Below are positions 1 through 8,701 of a stretch of 43,528 nucleotides of DNA, piece after piece (positions within the stretch are counted from its first letter, which is position 1; each line of letters starts with the position of its first letter). The stretch is from an uncultured Bacteroidota bacterium. Lineage in GTDB: Bacteria > Bacteroidota > Bacteroidia > Bacteroidales > SZUA-534. The stretch is taken from contig CAMKOM010000026.1 in assembly GCA_946414435.1 (NCBI GenBank), positions 1-43,528 of the forward strand, in the 5' to 3' direction. The notes under the pieces were generated by a model that saw only the letters and a list, made by a program, of their open reading frames with translations, had not been told where the DNA came from and searched no databases. The position numbers and the translations under genes were made by a program.

Positions 1-16
1 GACGCCGCCCGCCTTC

Positions 17-55
17 AAGGCCTTGGTTCCAGTCTGGAACCGAGGCCTTTTTTTT
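17..55 (+). terminator. Rho-independent terminator of an upstream unit
   Basis: A 14-bp stem (17-30 pairing with 36-49, with a single G-U pair) closes a 5-base loop and is followed by eight T. It would end transcription coming from a gene left of the window, on the + strand. The T-run has no matching A-run on the other side, so it is likely one-directional. Confidence 0.85.
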
Positions 56-169
56 GTTCGCGTGCGCCGGGCACGGAACCGCCGCACATTGCCTATGGCC
101 TTTACTCCGTTGACAGTTGTATGCAAGGAAGTAAAGACTATGGATTAATGAATTTAAAGATTAAAGATT

Positions 170-225
170 AAATAGTAAATAGTAAATAGTAAAGAGTAAA
201 GAGTAAAGAGTAAAGAGTAAAGAGT
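170..225. repeat. 7-bp tandem repeat, eight units
   Basis: Three copies of AAATAGT are followed by five copies of AAAGAGT without interruption. Related TTAAAGA units lie just upstream at 154-170. The tract lies between the upstream terminator and the 3' end of the TolB-like gene, where no coding sequence is seen. Such low-complexity heptamer runs can vary in copy number by slippage. Confidence 0.85.
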
Positions 226-257
226 CTCTCTTCACAACTTATAACCTGGAAGAAACT

Positions 258-1640
258 TTAATCAAATACTTCTGCTGCGGTATTGCGATGAAGCCGACCT
301 ATGTCATTCTCGTCGAAAAGAGCAGGATACTCACCTAAATCGGGAATGTTGTACGATTTTAGCGTATTGTCGTAGTGATGAGGATTTTTCTGTGGCAATA
401 CAAAAGCCTTTGAGACGTTGCCTTGTTCGTCGATATGGCTGAAGAAGGGTTTACCGTATTGTCCATCATTGCGTTTGCTTGCAAATACAATCCAACGTGA
501 ATTTGACGACCAGCTGTGGTATGTGTCAGACCATTCCGAATTGGCTGCAGACATATCAACAATGCTGCCGTCTTGCAAATTCATCATTTCAAGGTCACAC
601 TCACGATGCCAAATCGGAAATGTACCATAATCAGCCACTGTATAGAGCAACCAATGTCCGTCGGGCGATGCTTTTGGGTGGCAGACCGATCCACCGTGCT
701 CTGCGGCATCCCAGATTATTTGTGACTCACCCACTTCGCCAGTCAGTGCGTCGAAAGGAATTCTGTAAAGGGAGTAATGGAGTTGTTTCACATTGCGTGG
801 CAGTTCAACTGTGTCGGCAGCGCAATAATAGATGGATGAACCATCGGCGCTGAAGCAAGGAAATGTCTCCAATATATCAGGGCGATTGAGAGATGGTGGT
901 AGAATCAACTTATTGTTATCAAAATTAACGATGCACAAATCGGATTTTGAGTCATATACTTCAAGTCGTCGTTCGCTTTTTGCGTGAAACGAAGGAATAA
1001 CCACGTTCGTTGAAAATACACCCCAACTGCCGCTTGGATGCAAATCTCCATATACTGTTCCAGAGTACATCCCGCTTTTTTTCAGCGTCATTTTCCGAAG
1101 CGTTCCCCGGCTGCTCAAAACAGCTCCTCCTTTCGGTCCGCGCAGATAGAACATTGTATTTCTTCCTTTGTGAATGTGGCAATTCATGCAAGCATTGTTT
1201 GTATTGCCATATGAAGAGATAACACGTTCATCGAAATTTGAAACATTGCGTTCAAAAATTTCAACCCAGTTGGCAACTTCGTATGCTGGTTCCAAAAGTC
1301 TGTAAGTCAGATATGAATCGATTGAATCGGTGCTGACATTTATATCCCATTCGCCCATGAGCGAACTGCTGACTTTTATGGTGTTTCCTTTCGCTTTCTG
1401 CAGCAACTCCGCCCATTGTTTTTCGGGAATGCAGACATCGCGTCCTTTAACAAAAATCGAATAATCACCGAAACTGAATGTCGTTTCGGCTTTGCCTCCC
1501 GTGTAATAGAAATTCAAAGGTGCAATGTTGCAAGGAATTGTCACATCGCGGTAATCAGGATACATTCCTAATGGTTCATTTTTGCTTGTGCATCCTGCAG
1601 CAACAAGCATTACACATAATATGCCAAATTTTCTATTCAT
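258..1640 (-). CDS. TolB-like beta-propeller lipoprotein with a heme c motif
   Basis: The protein (460 aa from the chosen start) begins with a lipoprotein signal peptide; the lipobox VAAGC puts the acylated Cys at residue 17. A CxxCH heme c attachment motif (C151, C154, H155) follows, then repeated FSADGSSIYY, SPDGHWLLY and SSNSRWIVFAS segments, which are the WD40/PD40-like blades seen in TolB propellers. It is probably a periplasmic or surface lipoprotein carrying covalent heme. An in-frame start 14 codons upstream exists, but it would place the signal peptide internally, so the ATG at 1640 is preferred. That ATG overlaps the stop of the upstream gene by 8 bp, which implies translational coupling. 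The function and electron partner are unknown. Confidence 0.75.
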   Translation of the reverse strand: MNRKFGILCVMLVAAGCTSKNEPLGMYPDYRDVTIPCNIAPLNFYYTGGKAETTFSFGDYSIFVKGRDVCIPEKQWAELLQKAKGNTIKVSSSLMGEWDINVSTDSIDSYLTYRLLEPAYEVANWVEIFERNVSNFDERVISSYGNTNNACMNCHIHKGRNTMFYLRGPKGGAVLSSRGTLRKMTLKKSGMYSGTVYGDLHPSGSWGVFSTNVVIPSFHAKSERRLEVYDSKSDLCIVNFDNNKLILPPSLNRPDILETFPCFSADGSSIYYCAADTVELPRNVKQLHYSLYRIPFDALTGEVGESQIIWDAAEHGGSVCHPKASPDGHWLLYTVADYGTFPIWHRECDLEMMNLQDGSIVDMSAANSEWSDTYHSWSSNSRWIVFASKRNDGQYGKPFFSHIDEQGNVSKAFVLPQKNPHHYDNTLKSYNIPDLGEYPALFDENDIGRLHRNTAAEVFD

Positions 1641-2634
1641 CCTTTTTTGCAAAATGGAAATAATACCAGTAAGTGTTGCCATATATTTCTTTCATTTTCT
1701 GCTTATTGGCGTTTGATATCATATAAGCATCGCCGTAAGCGCGGAAATTGTTATAAACCTGTTTGCTAACTCCGTATTTATCCATCATGACTTCGGACAA
1801 CAATCTGTCACCAGCTAGGTAAAGCAATACAGCTTCATCGTATAAATTGGATTTTACTTTGCCAGGCACGTAATCTTCTATAAATGAGGCTATATCTTTC
1901 CTCAATAAATCGTAGCAAAGCAAATATTCATAAGCCATAATATTGTTAGGATTCGATTCAAGCAGATTTTTCAGCGCCAGTCGGTTTTGTCCTGCTAAAA
2001 AAACAGTGTCGGTTTTGGGCGCAAACGGTAATATTTCTTTCCAACTGTCATCAATATGACTTCCTAACAGATTCTCGTATTTCTTTACAGAGCATGAATC
2101 TCCATTGATGTGGGCAATCTGAGCCAAACGCCGATAGAATCTTTTTCCCGATTGAGTTGCTGTGAATGCTAGTCCTAACATGGTTGAGTGTTCAGCCATT
2201 ATTATTTCGCCAATTTGATACCACGCTTCACCAGCACAACTTACAAACAAAGGCCGGGTACCTTGCTTGATTGGTAGCAACAGACCCTCTTCCATCGGCT
2301 GATAATAATTAAGTAGCTCCTGGCTCAAACGTCCTTGTTTTGCCATTGCCAGATTGTGATAATAAGTTCCTATTTGCAAGTGGCGGTCACGTTTGGTGAG
2401 TTTTGCCACTTTACTCCAATTGCCGTTTTCCGACTCAACAATAAGGCTGAACATCCATTCTTTTTCAGATGATGGTGCTCCGTAAACGCGCCACATTTGC
2501 ACTACCGACATATCGATGCTTCGTCCAAAGGCAATATAGTTGCGGAATCTGACAAAAAAGACCGCAATCGCGCAAGCCAAAATAATCATTGCTCCAAAAG
2601 CTATTCTGACTGGCGTTATTTTATACTTCTTCAT
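1633..2634 (-). CDS. Membrane-anchored DUF6057-like protein
   Basis: The product of about 333 aa has one N-terminal membrane segment (about residues 8-28) and a long soluble, helical part likely to face the periplasm. The soluble part resembles the C-terminal half of DUF6057 proteins of Bacteroidetes, as I remember that family. Family members usually carry many N-terminal membrane helices, which are absent here, so this may be a shortened form. It is the first gene of a two-gene operon with the heme-motif TolB-like lipoprotein and overlaps it by 8 bp, which suggests the two proteins work together. An alternative ATG lies seven codons upstream at 2655; neither start has a clear Shine-Dalgarno sequence. 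The family call is tentative. Confidence 0.6.
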   Translation of the reverse strand: MKKYKITPVRIAFGAMIILACAIAVFFVRFRNYIAFGRSIDMSVVQMWRVYGAPSSEKEWMFSLIVESENGNWSKVAKLTKRDRHLQIGTYYHNLAMAKQGRLSQELLNYYQPMEEGLLLPIKQGTRPLFVSCAGEAWYQIGEIIMAEHSTMLGLAFTATQSGKRFYRRLAQIAHINGDSCSVKKYENLLGSHIDDSWKEILPFAPKTDTVFLAGQNRLALKNLLESNPNNIMAYEYLLCYDLLRKDIASFIEDYVPGKVKSNLYDEAVLLYLAGDRLLSEVMMDKYGVSKQVYNNFRAYGDAYMISNANKQKMKEIYGNTYWYYFHFAKKDE

Positions 2635-2747
2635 AATCTTATCTAAAAAAAACATGTAGCCATGCCACTGTTACTGCTTTGTAAAAATACCTATTCTGTT
2701 GAATGCCATACATTCAATCTTAAAAAAAATCGGACAAACCATTATTT

Positions 2748-2778
2748 TTTGAGATACGGCTAAATTAATCTTAATTTG
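2748..2778 (+). promoter_or_regulatory. Bacteroidetes-type promoter of the NfeD gene
   Basis: TTTG at 2748-2751, a 19-base spacer and TTAATTTG at 2771-2778 match the primary sigma consensus TTTG-N19-TAnnTTTG except at one position. Transcription would begin near 2785, about 14 bases before the ATG at 2799. Confidence 0.65.
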
Positions 2779-2798
2779 TAGATGAATCTGAACCGGAT

Positions 2799-4196
2799 AT
2801 GAAACACATCGCAACATTATTACTGCTATTATCCTGTATTTTGATGCAGGCGCAAACCATTGCTGATTCCTCTTCATCATTGGTTATGCAAATTGAATTG
2901 AATGATGACGTTAATTCATCGATGTGGATAAAAGTGCAGCGCGGGTTTGAAAAAGCCAGGCTCGACAGTGCTGATATGATTCTTCTCCACATGAACACAT
3001 ACGGAGGGGCGGTTGTCGATGCCGACTCAATTCGCACAAAAATTCTGAACACTACTATTCCAGTGGTTGCATTCATCGACAATAATGCAGCATCGGCTGG
3101 AGCGTTGATAGCCATCGCCTGCGACAAAATCTATATGCGGAAGAGCGCAAGCATTGGCGCGGCCACGGTGGTGAACCAAAGCGGTGAGGCTATGCCCGAC
3201 AAATATCAAAGCTATATGCGCGGTATTATGCGGGCTACAGCGGAAGCGCACGGTGTCGACACGCTGATTAACGGCAGCGATACTATATATAAGTGGCGGC
3301 GCGATCCGCAGATTGCCGAAGCAATGGTTGATCAGGATATCCGCATCGAAGGTTTGATTGACAGCGGCAAAGTGCTGACATTCACCGCGTCGGAAGCCAT
3401 TGAACACGGCTTTTGCGACGGTCTGGCCGAAAATGTTGCCGAGGTGCTTGAATTTGAAGGACACCCCAACGCCGTCATCACCGAATACCGTTCCACGGGT
3501 CTCGACCGTGTGCGCGGCTGGCTGATGAATCCAGCCCTGCAAGGATTGCTCATAATGGCCATCATCGGAGGAATCTATTTTGAGATGCAATCGCCTGGAA
3601 TCGGTTTCCCGTCGGTGATTGCAGCCGGGGCCGCGATACTCTATTTCGCGCCTCTTTACATTGAAGGACTGGCTGCGCATTGGGAAATTGCTCTTTTTGT
3701 ACTCGGCATAATATTGATAATCGTCGAGTTGTTCGCATTTCCCGGATTTGGCGTATGCGGTATATCGGGCATTGCGATCGCAATCGCAGGCTTGACGCTG
3801 GCAATGGTAGGTAACTTCGACGGCGATGTGCCGGTCATAAACGCTGACGACATTCTGAAATCACTCTTGCTGGTGATTGTATCTTCGTCAGTATCAATAG
3901 GTTTGTGCCTTTGGATAAGCTCAAAGTTCTACACGGCCACCATTTTTGGCAACCGGCTTTCGCTCACCGCTACGCAGAAAACTGACGAAGGGTTTATTGG
4001 CGTCAGCAGCGATTTGAAGCAATATGTTGGACAGAAAGGATTTGCCGAGACAGTGTTGCGCCCTTCAGGCAAAATAGTTGTAGGCGAGCATATTATCGAT
4101 GCAAAATCGGTTTATGGTTTTGTCGAGAAAGGCATCGAAGTTGAGATTGTTGGGTGCGAAGCTGGACAATTGTATGTAAAACCATCATCGAACTAA
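2799..4196 (+). CDS. NfeD family membrane-bound serine protease
   Basis: This is the long form of NfeD (465 aa). A signal peptide (1-19) is followed by a ClpP-like protease domain with the probable nucleophile S99 in AASAG and the probable general base K135. Then come several membrane helices (about 245-350) and a C-terminal OB-fold NfeD domain (about 390-465) with the typical VGQKG, LRPSGK and GEHIIDA segments. Archaeal relatives cleave hydrophobic stretches of stomatin. NfeD genes are often next to an SPFH/stomatin gene; none is seen here. A CPBP protease gene follows after two bases, so the pair is probably an operon of two membrane proteases. A promoter with both elements lies just upstream. 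Confidence 0.9.
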   Translation: MKHIATLLLLLSCILMQAQTIADSSSSLVMQIELNDDVNSSMWIKVQRGFEKARLDSADMILLHMNTYGGAVVDADSIRTKILNTTIPVVAFIDNNAASAGALIAIACDKIYMRKSASIGAATVVNQSGEAMPDKYQSYMRGIMRATAEAHGVDTLINGSDTIYKWRRDPQIAEAMVDQDIRIEGLIDSGKVLTFTASEAIEHGFCDGLAENVAEVLEFEGHPNAVITEYRSTGLDRVRGWLMNPALQGLLIMAIIGGIYFEMQSPGIGFPSVIAAGAAILYFAPLYIEGLAAHWEIALFVLGIILIIVELFAFPGFGVCGISGIAIAIAGLTLAMVGNFDGDVPVINADDILKSLLLVIVSSSVSIGLCLWISSKFYTATIFGNRLSLTATQKTDEGFIGVSSDLKQYVGQKGFAETVLRPSGKIVVGEHIIDAKSVYGFVEKGIEVEIVGCEAGQLYVKPSSN

Positions 4197-4198
4197 AA

Positions 4199-5014
4199 AT
4201 GGAACAAGAAACTCTTGAAACAATGCCAAACCGTTCAATATCAATAGGTCAGGCATTAGCCATACTGGGCATCACAATTGCAATGACCATCCCCGCCTCA
4301 CTTGTCACGGCCGCACTATTGGCAGCCGCACCAACACAAAAATCGTGTATAACAATGTTGGGGTATATTCTGCAATTTGCAGGCACACTTGCGTTGGCGT
4401 ATTTTGTTTGGAATCTGAAGGTTACCGACACAAAAAAGGTTAATCCGGTATTCTTCCCGATAACCTTAGTATTGACTTTCGCTCTGTCGATAATCTCAGA
4501 ATCAATTTGCTCGCTTATCCCAATGCCCGACTTTGTGGCACGGATTTTCAGCGAAGCTATATCGCTAGATTTTGTTGGTTATCTGACTGCTGGCATTGCA
4601 GCTCCGGTTCTTGAAGAAATGCTTTTCCGCGGCATTATTCTGGCTGCGCTTCTACGTCGCTACGAGCCTCGCAAGGCCATCATCTGGTCGGCGGTAATTT
4701 TCGGCGTGGCGCATCTCAACCCGTGGCAGTTCATTGCCGCGTTCATCATCGGTTGCGCCATTGGTTGGCTTTTTTGGCGCACACGCAGCATATGGATTGG
4801 AATTTTTATGCACTGGGTCAACAACACGGCAGGTTTCATATTAGGTTATCTGTCAGGTGATATGAACACATCGGTATCGGATTACTTTGGTGGGGCGATG
4901 AATTATGCCGTCATTCTGATTGTGTGCGTGATAGTTGTCTTTGGCTGCATTAAAGCTATTCAAAAGATTCCGTCTGAAGAGCAGTTGGAGCACGGCTCCC
5001 GACTATTGCCGTAA
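4199..5014 (+). CDS. CPBP family intramembrane metalloprotease
   Basis: This is a polytopic membrane protein (271 aa) of the CPBP/Abi family (type II CAAX prenyl protease-like). It has the family motifs EExxxR (E139, E140, R144), FGxAH a short distance later, and HWVNN, which supply the metal-binding and catalytic residues. The ATG at 4199 comes two bases after the NfeD stop, so it is translated with that gene. An upstream in-frame start at 4154 would overlap the coding end of NfeD and is not preferred. The 3' end overlaps the 3' end of the convergent CotH gene by 12 bp. The substrates are unknown; relatives act in peptide maturation, immunity to bacteriocins or protein quality control. Confidence 0.9.
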   Translation: MEQETLETMPNRSISIGQALAILGITIAMTIPASLVTAALLAAAPTQKSCITMLGYILQFAGTLALAYFVWNLKVTDTKKVNPVFFPITLVLTFALSIISESICSLIPMPDFVARIFSEAISLDFVGYLTAGIAAPVLEEMLFRGIILAALLRRYEPRKAIIWSAVIFGVAHLNPWQFIAAFIIGCAIGWLFWRTRSIWIGIFMHWVNNTAGFILGYLSGDMNTSVSDYFGGAMNYAVILIVCVIVVFGCIKAIQKIPSEEQLEHGSRLLP

Positions 5015-8000
5015 TATCTTGATAATTACTGGCAAACCGTTATTGACAGTGATTTTAGCGAAATACAAACCTGGTTGCCATGTTTTTGCAATCGTGCTGA
5101 AATCGGCTTTTTGCCTGCCTTTGGCGCGCCATTGGTTGCATAAGCAAGCCTGATGCCGCCCTTGGATGTCATACAAATCGACACGCACCACACCATCTGT
5201 AGGTTGCTGCCATGCAATAGCAGCATTGCCCGTGAATGGATTGGGCTGACAGAAGGCGAATAGTTCCGGCACAGATTCTTCTGCAACATCAACACGGAAA
5301 CTATCGTCACCGATGCTGAAGTCGTCGTGAGACGGGTTAAATGAGCCATTTTCGGCCCCCGGCGTACCGTGCAAATCTTCCGCAGTCCACAATCGGCGGG
5401 CAAGATTGTCGGCAAACGGGTCGGATAGTGCAAGCGTGTAGCCATTTCCATCGGCATCGGCCCACGTTTTGGCGTTATATTCCACCATATCGACTAAATT
5501 GCCCTCTGAATCAAATAATTGCACTTTGTCATAACCGTTCAGGCGGAAATCGAAATTACCGACAATATTTTGCAATCCTGGATTCAAACTGACCAACTTG
5601 TTTCGGTTGGCGGATGCAACCAAATAACCGTATGGAGGGATTATGGTTCCGACTGGGATTGTGAAAGCCTCGGCAGGATTTTCGCCCGATATCTTCCACC
5701 CCGAAATGTTGATGGCAGCTCCTGTAGTGTTGTAAAGTTCAATCCAGTCTTTGGTATCAAAATCATCGGCCGACTTAAAGTTTATCTCGTTGATAACAAT
5801 GCTGTTATAAGTGTCGTTGCAAGGCCCAAAAACCGCTGTGTATTGAGAGGCCTTGCTCAATGTAACTTTAATGCCAGCTAGAGTGTCAATCGTTTGATTA
5901 TCAGCATCAACCCAACGGACAAATTTGTAGCCAGGCCGTGCTACAGCTCTCAACGATACTGGTACTTTTGAAAAATAGGTTCCTTTCCACGGAAAATCTT
6001 TCAATGTCAGCGAGTTAAGTTGAATGTAGCCAGCCACATCATCATTGGCGTCGAGCGTGATTTTCACATCTTTGCCCGCTGAAAAATGTTCACGAATATG
6101 CTCGCGCAAATACGACGGACGTTCCTTGGCAAAATTGCGCATTTGTTCAATATTATTATTCCAGTCTCCAATGGCATGCCAACGATTAATATGATATGTA
6201 ATCTCATCAGAAATGTTTTTTGATAAGCTATCTATCAACGAATTAACCACTTTTGGATGAAATTCATAATTCAAGCGGTCGGCAAAACGATTCACAAAGT
6301 TACGAATGAATGTCTCGTTCGCAGTAAGCTTATTCAGGATGAAAGTCGGCCCTGCAGTATTTTGCAGACACGAACCCAAAAAATCTTCCTCATAGCCAGT
6401 GTCGGAATAGAGCCCGAAACCAAAATCGGTATCGAAAGCAATCCAGCGCCAGCGACCACCTTCAACTCGCGGATGCCAGAATTTGCAATTGTTGTGCGGC
6501 CAATCACCATTATTGCAATATATTTCAAGTACCATGTATTCGATGTACTCATCAATATCTATTTGCGTAGCGATGTAATCATAATCGGCATCGCTTGACA
6601 TGGAATGTGATCTTAAATAATTTCTTATTGCATTGAAATGAATACCATCACCATGAATAACAGAATTGGTAAACTCCAATATGTCAACACTATCGGCATC
6701 AACCCAATTGTAATTGTTTGCCACATAGTGTTCGTTAATCTTCTCGCGAATGTTCAGAATGCCCCAATATTCGCCATTCAGGTAGACAACTGAAGGCTGA
6801 TATGCCTGAATATCAATATTGTTGTTGCGGACAAGACCGGTAATCAATGCGTCACGGAACATAGTGTAATACCAATCGTTTCCTGAATTTCGTAGCACAA
6901 ACGATTTAAAACTTGATATATCCTTATTGCTGAATAACTTATAATCAAATCTATTTTTTCCATAAGCTTTACGAGCATGAAAGGCGAACGATTTTTGCGC
7001 ATGAGCGCGACTCCACGCTCCGGCAATTTTAACACCGGCATCCTGGTTGATAACTTCTTCTCCATCAGGGGAAAAATATTCAATGTGCATCGGACGTTCC
7101 CAATCCTGCCAATAGTTTGCACCATGGTGGGGAGTCGCACTTTCGGCATTAGGTCCTTCTACATAAATGCCATAGTTATAGTCATATAGATTGTATGGGT
7201 CGGTCACAAGTGAAAAAACGGGCAAGGTAATTTCGTGGTTTGGGAAGATGAACGAACGTGTAGCCGGCTCGCCAGGCAGAAGCGTGTCGCAGTACGAGAT
7301 GGCACGGACAACCGTTGTTTTGCCAAGCCATAGTGGTTCGGTGTAGAGGTTCGATTCTTTAGTTGGTACAGAGCCGTCAGTTGTGTAATATATTGGTGCT
7401 CCGACAGCTGATGTAAGTGTCAATTCTTGATGTTCTGTTTGTAAACCTCCTGAAACAGAGAAAATTATATCGTTTGTTTGAACCGATGTGTACGATTTTG
7501 TTGTATTAGAACTCTCTGGTGTTGGTTCGGCAAAAAACACCCATTTGCCGGTTCCGTCGGGCGATAGTCCGCGCGATACGTCGTTTGGTACGGCAGTACT
7601 ATCAGTTTGATGCACAATCTTTCCCGATGCGTTAACAAGAAAAACAGGTTCGCCATCAGCTGAAAGGCTGAAATTAGTGTGCAGATATTTGGTGGCGCAT
7701 ATAGGCACTAAATCAAGCAGATCGCTCAATTTACGATTCTCATTGATCGTTGAGCCGGCCGTTAAGAACGGATAAAGCAACAAGTCGCTCGATGTTTCAC
7801 TTATATTATGGATCTGAATGGCCAGAATATTCTCGCCTTCCGCCAGACAGTCAATATGTTCCGACAAATCGTAATGAGCCAGTGTGCTGCCGTTTGCAAG
7901 CAGTGAATTCACATAGTCAGGCGTTGTAGCATCGTACGGCGTGACATCGCCCGCTGAGCCAAGATTCTCTCGGACAACTTCATGTCCGTTTATGTAAACC

Positions 8001-8575
8001 ACAAAACCATCGTCGTAATCCAAATCAAGAAATAATTGGCTTATGGAACTTAAGTTATTTACAGTGAATTTTTTACGTACAAAAACCGAAATTGTGCCGG
8101 ATGGAACTTCGGTTGCCGCATAACTTGAGTTGTAACCGAAACCACCTTTCCCGACGGACCATTTAGAATCGTCATAATCTGCTTTGTACCAATTCTTTGA
8201 AGTGGTTGGTGAGCCGATAGCATACGAAAATTTGTCTGTGGCATTCACCAAGGGATTATAAAAAACGGTGTCTCCGTTGGAATATTCGTAAAGGTTTTTG
8301 CCAGAAGCAAATACAAGTAAATAACTATTGGCAGGAATCGTAACAGTAGGAAAAGTCCATTTTGTCAGGTTTGAGGCCTTGTCTGACAAGTGCCACCCCT
8401 TTAAATCGATATCGGAGGACGAAGTGTTGTAGAGTTCAATCCAGTCGGCATTGTCACCGTATTCATCTAAAAAAGATGTGGATGACGAGCAATACTCGTT
8501 AATCACTACCTGAGCGTTGGCAATAGCTGTGGCTGATAGTAGTAAAAGATTGATTATTATATGTTTACACAACAT
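5003..8575 (-). CDS. CotH kinase family protein, T9SS-exported, with two lamin-tail domains
   Basis: A very large secreted protein (1190 aa). The order seen is: signal peptide (1-22); lamin-tail domain (about 23-120, starting VVINEYCSSS and containing ADWIELYN); a beta-sandwich region (about 130-270); a chitobiase/hexosaminidase C-terminal-like domain (about 370-435, YYTTDGSVPT); a CotH kinase domain (about 445-790) with the metal-binding motif FDTDFGFG near residue 715; a second lamin-tail domain (about 920-1020, VINEINF and DWIELYNTTG); and a type A T9SS sorting domain (about 1105-1190, CQPNPFTGNA and LYDIQGR). CotH of Bacillus is an atypical protein kinase that phosphorylates spore coat proteins. 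Here the protein should be exported across the outer membrane and attached to the surface. It is probably monocistronic. The 3' end overlaps the CPBP gene. Confidence 0.85.
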   Translation of the reverse strand: MLCKHIIINLLLLSATAIANAQVVINEYCSSSTSFLDEYGDNADWIELYNTSSSDIDLKGWHLSDKASNLTKWTFPTVTIPANSYLLVFASGKNLYEYSNGDTVFYNPLVNATDKFSYAIGSPTTSKNWYKADYDDSKWSVGKGGFGYNSSYAATEVPSGTISVFVRKKFTVNNLSSISQLFLDLDYDDGFVVYINGHEVVRENLGSAGDVTPYDATTPDYVNSLLANGSTLAHYDLSEHIDCLAEGENILAIQIHNISETSSDLLLYPFLTAGSTINENRKLSDLLDLVPICATKYLHTNFSLSADGEPVFLVNASGKIVHQTDSTAVPNDVSRGLSPDGTGKWVFFAEPTPESSNTTKSYTSVQTNDIIFSVSGGLQTEHQELTLTSAVGAPIYYTTDGSVPTKESNLYTEPLWLGKTTVVRAISYCDTLLPGEPATRSFIFPNHEITLPVFSLVTDPYNLYDYNYGIYVEGPNAESATPHHGANYWQDWERPMHIEYFSPDGEEVINQDAGVKIAGAWSRAHAQKSFAFHARKAYGKNRFDYKLFSNKDISSFKSFVLRNSGNDWYYTMFRDALITGLVRNNNIDIQAYQPSVVYLNGEYWGILNIREKINEHYVANNYNWVDADSVDILEFTNSVIHGDGIHFNAIRNYLRSHSMSSDADYDYIATQIDIDEYIEYMVLEIYCNNGDWPHNNCKFWHPRVEGGRWRWIAFDTDFGFGLYSDTGYEEDFLGSCLQNTAGPTFILNKLTANETFIRNFVNRFADRLNYEFHPKVVNSLIDSLSKNISDEITYHINRWHAIGDWNNNIEQMRNFAKERPSYLREHIREHFSAGKDVKITLDANDDVAGYIQLNSLTLKDFPWKGTYFSKVPVSLRAVARPGYKFVRWVDADNQTIDTLAGIKVTLSKASQYTAVFGPCNDTYNSIVINEINFKSADDFDTKDWIELYNTTGAAINISGWKISGENPAEAFTIPVGTIIPPYGYLVASANRNKLVSLNPGLQNIVGNFDFRLNGYDKVQLFDSEGNLVDMVEYNAKTWADADGNGYTLALSDPFADNLARRLWTAEDLHGTPGAENGSFNPSHDDFSIGDDSFRVDVAEESVPELFAFCQPNPFTGNAAIAWQQPTDGVVRVDLYDIQGRHQACLCNQWRAKGRQKADFSTIAKTWQPGLYFAKITVNNGLPVIIKILRQ

Positions 8576-8597
8576 TGTCCTTCTGCGATTATTGATA

Positions 8598-8605
8598 CAA
8601 AAATA
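8598..8605 (-). promoter_or_regulatory. -7 element of the CotH gene promoter
   Basis: On the - strand 8605-8598 reads TATTTTTG, a perfect TAnnTTTG. Transcription would begin near 8591, about 16 bases before the ATG at 8575. No clear -33 element was seen. Confidence 0.5.
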
Positions 8606-8701
8606 ACATGATAAAAATCTAAATAATATTGTCTAACGCATGTTTTTGTTTGTTGTGAAAACAATACAACGGTATGTTATGGATATTTATCAGTTATTCA
8701 A

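Noticed and set aside
1633-2655. The DUF6057-like gene as a decayed pseudogene
   Set aside because: The frame is intact, has a membrane anchor and is coupled by overlap to the next gene. A shortened but functional form fits as well, and the missing N-terminal part is from memory of the family only.
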